Positions 16,544-24,142 of a stretch of 64,000 nt of DNA are shown piece after piece. Made by a program: the position numbers and the translations under genes. Numbering within the stretch: position 1 is the first letter of the stretch; each line of letters starts with the position of its first letter. The notes under the pieces are model-generated. The model saw nothing but the letters and a program-made list of their open reading frames with translations, searched no databases and had not been told where the DNA came from. This DNA comes from an uncultured Acetatifactor sp. Lineage in GTDB: Bacteria > Bacillota > Clostridia > Lachnospirales > Lachnospiraceae. The stretch spans positions 1 through 64,000 of the forward strand of contig CAJUFB010000015.1 in assembly GCA_910585805.1 (NCBI GenBank), given 5' to 3'.

Positions 16544-16568
16544 AATAAAGAACAAAAGAGTCTATAAT
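16540..16568 (+). promoter_or_regulatory. Sigma-A promoter for the hemerythrin-receiver gene
   Basis: TTGAAA at 16540-16545 and TATAAT at 16563-16568 are separated by 17 bp. The -35 box overlaps the stop codon of the decayed fragment. The predicted leader is about 115 nt. Confidence 0.65.
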
Positions 16569-16690
16569 TTGTGGAAAGGCAGAAATTTTCCCGGAAGCTG
16601 TTAGGACTTGGATCACAAGGATGTTGTTTTAGTCAATAAGAAACGGTTGTCCGGATTTTTTCTGATTTCATCACAATCAGGAGGGACGGA

Positions 16691-18049
16691 ATGGAACAGC
16701 AGAAGTTTGTTTGGCATGACAGATATAATATCGGAGTGGAAGCAATCGACAGAGAGCACCGGAAGCTGTTCAGTATTATGAACAAACTGTCCGCTTATGG
16801 CGGCGAAAATGACGAAAAGAGCCGCTGGGCATACCAGGAGGGAATCAAATTCTTCAAAGGGCATGCCATGAAACACTTTGCGGAAGAGGAAATGTACATG
16901 GTATCCATCGGCTATGAGGGATATGAGACGCACAGGCGCCTGCATGATATCTTTCGCCAGAAGACGCTTCCGGAGATTGAGAAGGAGCTGATGCTGACGA
17001 AATATTCTCCGGAGGCGGTGGATCACTTTCTGGGTGTGTGCGCAGGCTGGCTTATCGGGCATACCCTGACGGAAGACAGAGCGATTAAGGGCGGGGTCTC
17101 CAGCAGATGGGTTGACCTTCTTCCGGAAGAAGAACAGGCTCTTATGAAAAAGACGATTCTGCAGCTTTTGAAGGAACTGTTCCAGCTGGATGCCCGGGTC
17201 ATCAGCGAGAGTTATGGAGGGGAGAAGTTCGGGAACGGTATTTATTACCGCATGGTATACGGTTCCGACAAAAGGGAAAAATGGGAATTTTTTCTGGTGT
17301 TTGAGGAAAGGCTTCTGGTGAATACGGTAGGCAGTATCGTGGATTCCGATTCCGATACGGTCAATGTGATGATGATGAATGCCACCAGGTACATAGCCAG
17401 ACAGTTTGTGGAGCGTATTCTGGAACATTTTCCCACGGAGGGACAGCTGGAGCTGAAAGAGGAAAATCTTCTCTCTTACAAGAAATTCGACAGGATGTTT
17501 GAGAGACAGAATCCCCAGAGCAGCCTGCTGTTTGATACGGGCAAAGGATATTTCGCCTATTGCATGCTGGCGCCTCATCTGCTGGAGGATCCGGCTTCGC
17601 CTGCCCTTCAGGCAGAGAACGCAATGGCTGAGATCCTGAAGTATCTGGAGGAAAACAGAGCGGAAAATGAAAACGGCGGAAAAAAGAAGATACTGGTGGT
17701 GGATGACTCCGCTATGATCCTGCAGGCAATGACAGGACTGCTGGAGCAGGATTATGAGGTTCAGACGGCAAAATCGGGGGTCGCCGCCATACGTTCCATG
17801 ACATTGGACAAACCGGACCTGGTTTTGCTGGATTATGAGATGCCGGTCTGCAACGGGCAGCAGGTGCTGGAGATGATACGGGCGGAGGAAGCATTCAGAG
17901 ATACACCGGTTATCTTCCTGACCGGAACGGTGGACAAGGAAAGGATCCAGAAGATTCTGCCCCTGAAACCGGCGGGATATCTGCTGAAGACCATACCCCC
18001 TCAGGAAATCAGGGCGGCTGTGGCGGAATTTTTCAGCAAGCGGGGCTGA
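16691..18049 (+). CDS. Bacteriohemerythrin fused to a response-regulator receiver domain
   Basis: This 452-residue protein has three parts. Residues 1-130 form a hemerythrin domain with all seven expected di-iron ligands: His23, His62, Glu66, His81, His85, His124 and Asp129. Residues about 140-310 form a domain I cannot assign firmly; its pattern is weakly reminiscent of CheX. Residues about 333-450 form a receiver domain with KILVVDDSA, the phosphoacceptor Asp in LLDYEMP, Thr in LTGT and Lys in LLKTI. There is no output or membrane segment. The likely role is binding oxygen (or NO) and coupling this to phosphotransfer or phosphatase activity, possibly in aerotaxis or oxidative stress. No histidine kinase lies nearby. 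ATG 16691 follows an AGGAGGGACGG site. Confidence 0.85.
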   Translation: MEQQKFVWHDRYNIGVEAIDREHRKLFSIMNKLSAYGGENDEKSRWAYQEGIKFFKGHAMKHFAEEEMYMVSIGYEGYETHRRLHDIFRQKTLPEIEKELMLTKYSPEAVDHFLGVCAGWLIGHTLTEDRAIKGGVSSRWVDLLPEEEQALMKKTILQLLKELFQLDARVISESYGGEKFGNGIYYRMVYGSDKREKWEFFLVFEERLLVNTVGSIVDSDSDTVNVMMMNATRYIARQFVERILEHFPTEGQLELKEENLLSYKKFDRMFERQNPQSSLLFDTGKGYFAYCMLAPHLLEDPASPALQAENAMAEILKYLEENRAENENGGKKKILVVDDSAMILQAMTGLLEQDYEVQTAKSGVAAIRSMTLDKPDLVLLDYEMPVCNGQQVLEMIRAEEAFRDTPVIFLTGTVDKERIQKILPLKPAGYLLKTIPPQEIRAAVAEFFSKRG

Positions 18050-18135
18050 GGGAAGCTTCGGTGAGGCTGTGCTGCCGTCAGGCTTTCGGAATCAGATCAG
18101 CTTTTTCGACTTTTTTCAAAAAATGCATTTTGGGA

Positions 18136-18164
18136 TTGCCATATGCCGGAAAAACGGATATAAT
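18136..18164 (+). promoter_or_regulatory. Sigma-A promoter for the PilT-like gene
   Basis: TTGCCA at 18136-18141 and TATAAT at 18159-18164 are separated by 17 bp. It lies downstream of the earliest in-frame start (18069), which supports translation from ATG 18228. Confidence 0.65.
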
Positions 18165-18227
18165 GAAGAAAAACATCCTGAAAAGATACAGGACACGCAT
18201 ACAAGCACCGAGGAAAAGGAAAGAATA

Positions 18228-19280
18228 ATGTCTGTAATGTCTTCATCTTCAATAGAAGAAATACTCCGCGCCGCAGGGGAAGCCGGAGCCAGCGATGTCC
18301 ATGTCGCCGCCGGGCTGCCGCCGAAGATGCGGGTCAACGGTACACTTGTCACCATGAGCCATTCCATGATAACGCCGTCGGATGCGCTGGATATTCTCAT
18401 CAGGGTCATGCCCGAGGCGCAGCGGGAAGGATTCGAGGAACGGGGGGAAGCCGACTTCTCCTTTGATGTTGCCGGGTGCGGGAGATGTCGTGCCAATGCT
18501 TATAAGCAGAAGGGGAGCGTGGCCTTTGCGCTTCATCTGGTGGACGCCAGGATTCCCACGCCGGAGGAACTGGGCATGCCGGAATCAGTGATCCGCCTTC
18601 AGGAGAAGGAAAGCGGCCTGATCCTGGTGACAGGCCCTTCCGGAAGCGGCAGGTCGGCCACTCTGGCATCCCTGGTGGACCGGATCAGTGAGAACAGAGA
18701 TGCGCTGATCATCACGCTGGAGAACCCCATAGAATACATCTACCCTCATAAGCGCTCCATGGTGAACCAGAGGGAGATTGGGCTGGACAGCAGGAGCTAT
18801 GCGGATGCGCTCAAAGCGGCGCTGCGGGAGGATCCGGACGTGATCCTGGTGGGGGAATTACGGGACCCGGAGAGCGTCAGCGGGGCGCTTACGGCGGCGG
18901 AGACCGGGCATCTGGTGCTGTCGGCGCTGCATGCATCCAACGTGGTAAATGCCCTGGACGGGATACTTGATCTGTTTCCGCCTCACCGGCAGGAAGGAAT
19001 ACGGGGGAGGCTGGCGGATGCTCTGGAAGCAGTAGTGTCACAGCGGCTGATCCCTTCGGGGGACGGAGGCAGAGTGGCAGCTTTCGAAGTGCTGCTGGCC
19101 GATCCTGCGGTCCGACGAAGCATACGCCAGGGCAGCATAAATAGCCTGCCTGAGGTGATGCATAACAGCGCGGCTCAGGGAATGCTTACGATAGAGGAAG
19201 CTGTCCGCAGGCTGTATTCGGCAGGCAGGATTGACGGCGACACGGCTGCCCGATACCTGGGCGGGACGATTTGTCATTAG
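18228..19280 (+). CDS. pilT: PilT-like type IV pilus retraction ATPase with altered Walker A
   Basis: This 350-residue secretion ATPase has the PilT layout: N-terminal SDVHVAAGLPPKMRVNG, Asp-box region ENPIEYIYPHKRSMVNQREI, Walker B DPDVILVGELRD and His box AETGHLVLSALHA. Family members retract type IV pili. The Walker A loop reads GPSGSGRS (residues 136-143), so the nucleotide-binding lysine is arginine (R142, codon AGG); such a change often impairs ATPase activity. No other pilus gene is adjacent. ATG 18228 is chosen because an AAAGGA site and a promoter lie just upstream; longer in-frame starts would overlap the promoter. It may be a regulatory paralogue or a degenerating gene. Confidence 0.87.
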   Translation: MSVMSSSSIEEILRAAGEAGASDVHVAAGLPPKMRVNGTLVTMSHSMITPSDALDILIRVMPEAQREGFEERGEADFSFDVAGCGRCRANAYKQKGSVAFALHLVDARIPTPEELGMPESVIRLQEKESGLILVTGPSGSGRSATLASLVDRISENRDALIITLENPIEYIYPHKRSMVNQREIGLDSRSYADALKAALREDPDVILVGELRDPESVSGALTAAETGHLVLSALHASNVVNALDGILDLFPPHRQEGIRGRLADALEAVVSQRLIPSGDGGRVAAFEVLLADPAVRRSIRQGSINSLPEVMHNSAAQGMLTIEEAVRRLYSAGRIDGDTAARYLGGTICH

Positions 19281-19356
19281 GCTCTTATCAATGATTTCTT
19301 TTGAAAAACGGCAAAATTTTGGTCCCGGCTTGTCCGGGGCAGGAATTGCCAGAAAA

Positions 19357-19458
19357 TATACCGCACGCCTGTTGAATTTGCAGTGCAACCCGACTGCAGA
19401 CCGCCAGCCAGGTACTTCTTCTGAGGCATCAATGTAAATCCTGGCGGTCTGCAGTATA
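19357..19458 (-). repeat. Family A repeat element, copy 2 (inverted)
   Basis: Read on the minus strand, this is the same element as at 9790, with terminal TATACTGC (complement of 19451-19458) and GCGGTATA (complement of 19357-19364). The long hairpin spans 19393-19455 and has a 4-base insertion also found in copy 3. The second stem carries a change that keeps pairing as a G-T/G-U pair, consistent with structural constraint. It lies between the PilT-like and YifB genes. Confidence 0.83.
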
Positions 19459-19511
19459 ACTGCTGCGTTCTATTCAGAAAAAAGCCCGTTGGGCCAATTC
19501 AACTGTCTGCT

Positions 19512-19554
19512 GCTCCGGGGAAAGGTCTTTGGGTTGATATGACCTTTCCGGAGC
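19512..19554. other. Strong inverted repeat of unknown role
   Basis: GCTCCGG-GG-AAAGGTC at 19512-19527 pairs with GACCTTTCCGGAGC at 19541-19554 apart from a two-base bulge, giving 14 bp and a 13-base loop. No T run follows immediately. It sits in the 560-bp gap between the PilT-like gene and yifB; apart from it and the family A repeat, I see nothing else convincing in that gap. Confidence 0.6.
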
Positions 19555-19840
19555 GGATTCGGAAAATCATTTTTTCATGTAACTGTTCAGAAAGATCTGT
19601 TCCAAAACATTTTCCTGTTTTCATGAGCATCGTTTATTTCGTGATGATCCATAGACTGAGCGTACTTTTGGGAGAGCAACATATCTGCATAGGATTCGGT
19701 TCGGGTTCCATAGTTCTGCTGTCGGACCGGTTTGTTTTTATATCTGATACAAAAAATCTACAGGTTCATAAACATGTCTTGCTTCAGGCAGGATCTGCAT
19801 GATCAAAGATACGATAAAATTCATAAACGAGGAGGTATTT

Positions 19841-21403
19841 ATGTACAGTACGGTTTTATCCGGGGCGCTTCACGGTGTCACGGCATATCTTGTATCTGTG
19901 GAGGTGGACATTGCCAACGGACTTCCGGCCTTTTTGATGGTGGGCTCTCTGAGCACGGAAGTCCGGGAATCCAGGGAGAGGGTGACGGTGGCCCTGAAAA
20001 ATGTGGGCCTGAATCTGCCGCCAAAACGTATCACCGTCAACTTATCGCCGGCAGACCGAAGAAAAGAAGGAACTGCTTTTGATCTTCCCATCGCGGTGGG
20101 AGTGCTGGAATCCATGGGCATGATCCCAAAGGGAAGCGCGGAGAGCATTTTGTTTCTGGGAGAGCTGGGGCTGGACGGCGAGCTGAAAAAGGCAAAGGGG
20201 GTATTGCCTGTCGTGCAGGCGGCAGCGGCGGGCGGTATCCGGCAGTGCATTGTCCCGAAGGCGAATGCAAAGGAGGCGGCAGTGGTGCCTGGGGTGACGG
20301 TCCGGGAGGCGGCAAATATCCTGGATATCCTGCACTATCTGATGGCGGGACAGGATGAGCGGCAGGATATTCTCCGGGTGATCTCCGTGGATACAGACAG
20401 CCTGTTCAGGGAAGCGGCCCATGGATTTTCCGGAGGCCGCCTCAGGTATGATTTCAGCGAAGTGACAGGACAGGAGAGCGCCAGAAGGGCGGCGGAGATC
20501 GCGGCGGCAGGATTTCACAACCTTCTGATGGTGGGACCGCCGGGGGCGGGGAAATCCATGATCGCAAAGCGGATTCCGGGGATACTGCCGCCGCTGACTC
20601 TGGAGGAAAGCCTGGAGGTGACAGCTGTAGTCAGCGTGGCGGGACTGATGGAGGAAGGGGAAGCCCTGGTGACGGAGCGTCCCTACAGAAGTCCTCATCA
20701 TACCATTTCTCAGGCCGCTCTGATCGGGGGAAGCGCCGTTCCCAGACCGGGCGTGATATCCCTTGCCCACAGAGGCGTGCTTTTCCTGGATGAGCTGCCG
20801 GAATTCCAGAGGGCAGCCCTGGATGCGCTGCGCCAGCCCCTGGAAGACAGAAGCGTGAATATCTCACGGATAAACGGCAATGTCACCTATCCCAGTGATT
20901 TCATGCTGGTCTGTGCCATGAATCCCTGTCCCTGCGGCTACTATCCGGATACAAACCGCTGCCGCTGCTCAAGGACACAGGTGGGAAAATACATGGGGAA
21001 GATTTCCGGTCCGGTCCTGGACAGGATAGATCTGTGTGTAGAGTTACAGCCCGTGGACTACGCCAGTCTTCAGGCGGGGAAAAAGGGAGAGAGCAGCGCG
21101 GATATCCGTAAGCGGGTGGAGCAGGCCAGGCAGATCCAGAAAGAACGTTTTGCAGGTACCGGATATCGGTTTAACGGAGACATCGAGACGGCTGCGATGG
21201 AGAAATATTGCGGGCTGCAGCCGGAGGAGAAGAAGTGTATGGAGCGGCTTTACCATTCTCTTCAGCTCAGCGCAAGGGCATATCACCGCATCCTGAGGGT
21301 TGCAAGGACCATAGCCGATCTGGACGGCGCGGAGCAGATCGATACCGGCCATCTGATGGAAGCCGCCTTTTACAGACCTTCCCAGGAGTATTGGGGACAT
21401 TGA
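19841..21403 (+). CDS. YifB/ComM-family Mg-chelatase-like AAA+ ATPase
   Basis: This 520-residue protein has an N-terminal Lon-protease-fold-like domain (about 1-170, starting MYSTVLSGALHGV), a central AAA+ Mg-chelatase domain with Walker A GPPGAGKS near residue 235 and Walker B VLFLDELPEF near 313, a Cys-rich loop NPCPCGYYPD, and a C-terminal Mg_chelatase_C helical domain. ComM is a DNA helicase that drives branch migration during natural transformation. ATG 19841 is chosen because GAGGAGG lies just upstream; the longer in-frame start at 19799 lacks one. dprA follows after 179 bp, a frequent pairing that supports a role in DNA uptake or recombination. Confidence 0.92.
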   Translation: MYSTVLSGALHGVTAYLVSVEVDIANGLPAFLMVGSLSTEVRESRERVTVALKNVGLNLPPKRITVNLSPADRRKEGTAFDLPIAVGVLESMGMIPKGSAESILFLGELGLDGELKKAKGVLPVVQAAAAGGIRQCIVPKANAKEAAVVPGVTVREAANILDILHYLMAGQDERQDILRVISVDTDSLFREAAHGFSGGRLRYDFSEVTGQESARRAAEIAAAGFHNLLMVGPPGAGKSMIAKRIPGILPPLTLEESLEVTAVVSVAGLMEEGEALVTERPYRSPHHTISQAALIGGSAVPRPGVISLAHRGVLFLDELPEFQRAALDALRQPLEDRSVNISRINGNVTYPSDFMLVCAMNPCPCGYYPDTNRCRCSRTQVGKYMGKISGPVLDRIDLCVELQPVDYASLQAGKKGESSADIRKRVEQARQIQKERFAGTGYRFNGDIETAAMEKYCGLQPEEKKCMERLYHSLQLSARAYHRILRVARTIADLDGAEQIDTGHLMEAAFYRPSQEYWGH

Positions 21404-21582
21404 GTGAATCAGGGATGGAAAGAGACAGGAAACAGTTTAAATAAGATGCGGTTGTAGTAAAATGATATGGTGCCTGTACAGTATGCTGTCGAAAGCAGGC
21501 GCGGATTCCTGCTGTCGAAGGCGGCGCGAAGGGAAGCGTCTTACAGCTTTTGTTACGGGCAGGAGCGGACGAGGAGACGGAT

Positions 21583-22773
21583 ATGGATCAGGAAAAATGG
21601 AAGGAAAGAGAAAAAATGTATGCCTGCTGGCTGTGCAATTTCCCCAACATTGGAAATGCGCAGCTCCACAGGCTCACGGAAAGCTGCGGGGGAGCGGAGG
21701 GCGCCTACCATGCCGGTAAGGAACAGTGGGGGCGGATACTCACGCCCGGTCAGGTGGAAGCCCTGAGTGAGTACACGGGGAAATGGCCTCCGGAAGCAAA
21801 ATACCGGGAAATGCGGGAAGAAGGGATCGAACTGTTGACGATCCGGGATCAGGATTACCCGGAACGGCTGAGGAACATACCGGATGCCCCATACTGCCTG
21901 TTTGTCCGGGGGAGGCTGCCTGCGGAAGACAGCCTTGCTGTGGCAGTCATCGGAGCCAGGGAATGCTCGGAATACGGTAGATATGTGGCCAGGGAACTGG
22001 GGACTGTACTGGGGAGGCATGGTGTGACAGTGGTCAGCGGCATGGCAAAAGGCATAGACGGCATCAGCCAGGAGGCTGCTCTGGAAGGAGGAGGGACCTC
22101 GTTGGGCGTCCTGGGCTCTGGCGTGGATATCTGCTATCCCGCCCGGAACAGGGGACTTTACAGGCGTCTGACAGAGGGCGGGGCGGTGCTGTCCACCTAT
22201 CCGCTGGGCACACCTGCCCTTCCCCGGAATTTCCCGCCCAGAAACCGGATTGTCAGCGGATTGGCCGATGCGGTGGTGGTGATAGAGGCAAGGGTCCGAA
22301 GCGGTACCCTGATTACAGTGGATATGGCTCTGGAACAGGGGAGGGAGGTGTATGTGGTGCCGGGACGGCTGACGGACAGGCTCAGCGACGGCTGTAACCG
22401 TCTGATAAAACAGGGGGCGGAGGTGTGTCTGAGTCCGGAGAGTTTTTACCAGGAGATCCTGCAGCTGAGGGAGAATAAAAAAGAAAGCAGGATAAAGCCC
22501 AAAAGAAAGAAAACGCAGGCGGAGGAGCCGCGCCTGGCAGAGAGCGCGGAAAGGCCGGAGGATGATCGGGTAATGGGGCTGCCCGAAGAACTTCAGACGG
22601 TTTACCGTGCAATTGATTTTTACCCGAAGACGGCGGAGGAGATCGGTATGGCGCTGCCGGAACCGTACCGGGGACAGATGATCCCATACCTGATGCGGCT
22701 TTGTATGGAAGAGCTGATCATTCAGGTCAGCCCGGGACATTTCTGCCGCAGGGGAGAGAGGCCAGGTTCCTGA
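21583..22773 (+). CDS. dprA: DNA-processing protein DprA
   Basis: This 396-residue protein is predicted to bind incoming single-stranded DNA and load RecA. A SAM-like N-terminal region (NFPNIGNAQLHRL) precedes the Rossmann-fold DprA core with VIGARECSEYGRYVARELG, VVSGMAKGIDGISQEAAL, the GSGVDICYPARN segment and FPPRNRIVSGLADAVVVIEA. A basic linker leads to a C-terminal winged-helix domain (about residues 320-390). ATG 21583 is chosen because GAGGAG lies 6 bp upstream; an earlier in-frame start at 21550 lacks one. It follows yifB as in many bacteria. Confidence 0.93.
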   Translation: MDQEKWKEREKMYACWLCNFPNIGNAQLHRLTESCGGAEGAYHAGKEQWGRILTPGQVEALSEYTGKWPPEAKYREMREEGIELLTIRDQDYPERLRNIPDAPYCLFVRGRLPAEDSLAVAVIGARECSEYGRYVARELGTVLGRHGVTVVSGMAKGIDGISQEAALEGGGTSLGVLGSGVDICYPARNRGLYRRLTEGGAVLSTYPLGTPALPRNFPPRNRIVSGLADAVVVIEARVRSGTLITVDMALEQGREVYVVPGRLTDRLSDGCNRLIKQGAEVCLSPESFYQEILQLRENKKESRIKPKRKKTQAEEPRLAESAERPEDDRVMGLPEELQTVYRAIDFYPKTAEEIGMALPEPYRGQMIPYLMRLCMEELIIQVSPGHFCRRGERPGS

Positions 22774-22869
22774 GGATCATCATATCCGGGCCGCGGCGGG
22801 CATTCTGTTGCTGTGAATCTGCGGCGCAACTCATATTTTGACTGAAAAGAAACGGAATTTTATTTTGTG

Positions 22870-22899
22870 CTGACACAGGCTTCCTGGCTGTGCTATACT
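22870..22899 (+). promoter_or_regulatory. Candidate promoter upstream of ispG
   Basis: TATACT at 22894-22899 is a good -10 box, with CTGACA at 22870-22875 as a weaker -35 and 18 bp between them. The leader to the ispG start would be about 185 nt. The 316-bp gap after dprA contains nothing else I can support. Confidence 0.4.
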
Positions 22900-23089
22900 T
22901 GTATGCATGAAGATCAGAATGCCGGATCCTGAGTGTGGTTTGACAGACTGCGGGCCGGGCCATATCCGGCAGTCCTGGCGGTACATGGTGCGCGGATGCC
23001 GGACGCAGAGAAAATCACGGCTGATCTGGCAGCTGCCCGTACGGTGGGGAAAGTGGTCCGGAGCCGGCAGAAATTCAGAGAGGTATACA

Positions 23090-24142
23090 ATGCACAGAGA
23101 GAATACGAAAATAATACGGATCGGGGACAGAAAGATCGGCGGAGGCAATCCCGTCCTGATCCAGTCCATGACAAACACAAAGACCCAGGATGTGGCGGCC
23201 ACGGTGGCGCAGATACTGGAACTGGAGCGCGCAGGCTGTGAGATCATCCGCTGCACTGTGCCGGATATGGAGGCGGCAGCGGCGCTTTCGGAGATAAAGA
23301 AGCAGATCCATATCCCGCTGGTTGCGGACATCCATTTTGACTACAGGATGGCAATCGCCGCCATGGAGCACGGGGCCGATAAGATACGCATCAATCCCGG
23401 CAATATCGGCGGGCCTGATAAGGTAAAGGCGGTGGCGGAGGTGGCTGCAGAGAGGGGCATTCCCATTCGTGTGGGGGTCAACGGCGGTTCCCTGGAAAAG
23501 CGTCTGATAGAAAAGTACGGCGGCGTGACTGCGGAAGGCATCGTGGAGAGCGCGTTGGATAAAGTGCACATGATGGAAGAAGCGGGTTTTTTCAATCTGG
23601 TTATCAGCATAAAATCTTCCGATGTGCTCATGTGTGTGAAGGCCCATGAACTGCTGGCAGAGAGGACGGCATATCCCCTTCATGTGGGGATTACGGAAGC
23701 CGGTACGGTACAGAGCGGGAATATCAAATCCGCCATTGGCCTGGGGCTGATTCTGAACCAGGGGATCGGCGATACTCTCCGGGTATCCCTCACCGGGAAC
23801 CCGGTGGAGGAAATCAAGTCGGCAAAGCTGATCCTGCGCACTCTGGGGCTGCGCAGAGGCGGTATCGAGGTAGTGTCCTGTCCTACCTGCGGCCGGACCA
23901 GGATTGACCTGATCGGGCTGGCAGAGAAGGTGGAAAAAATGGTTGAAGATTATCCCCTGGATATTAAGGTGGCCGTGATGGGCTGCGCGGTGAACGGGCC
24001 GGGAGAAGCCAGGGAAGCGGAACTGGGCATAGCCGGCGGCCAGGGAGAGGGACTTTTGTTTAAAAAAGGAGAAATCCTCCGCAAGGTGCCGGAGGAGCAG
24101 CTGTTGGATGCGTTAAAGAAAGAGTTGGAACACTGGAAATGA
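23090..24142 (+). CDS. ispG: 4-hydroxy-3-methylbut-2-enyl-diphosphate synthase
   Basis: This 350-residue [4Fe-4S] enzyme catalyses the penultimate step of the MEP isoprenoid pathway, from MEcPP to HMBPP. The TIM-barrel part begins with GGGNPVLIQSMTNTKTQDV and contains the DIHFDYRMA and KIRINPGNIG segments. The iron-sulfur part has CPTCGRTRIDL and GCAVNGPGEA with the third Cys ligand and the Glu ligand. ATG 23090 is chosen by comparison with family length and the AGAGAGG site before it; an upstream in-frame start at 22907 would add an unrelated arginine-rich leader. The 3' end overlaps the polC start by 4 bp (ATGA), a typical Clostridia arrangement. Confidence 0.95.
   Translation: MHRENTKIIRIGDRKIGGGNPVLIQSMTNTKTQDVAATVAQILELERAGCEIIRCTVPDMEAAAALSEIKKQIHIPLVADIHFDYRMAIAAMEHGADKIRINPGNIGGPDKVKAVAEVAAERGIPIRVGVNGGSLEKRLIEKYGGVTAEGIVESALDKVHMMEEAGFFNLVISIKSSDVLMCVKAHELLAERTAYPLHVGITEAGTVQSGNIKSAIGLGLILNQGIGDTLRVSLTGNPVEEIKSAKLILRTLGLRRGGIEVVSCPTCGRTRIDLIGLAEKVEKMVEDYPLDIKVAVMGCAVNGPGEAREAELGIAGGQGEGLLFKKGEILRKVPEEQLLDALKKELEHWK

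Noticed and set aside
19539..19802. 87-codon frame before yifB
   Set aside because: No ribosome binding site, composition unlike neighbouring proteins and no recognisable family. It starts inside a hairpin.
22933..23241. 102-codon frame overlapping the ispG start
   Set aside because: It overlaps the conserved N-terminus of ispG in another frame and has no supporting features.
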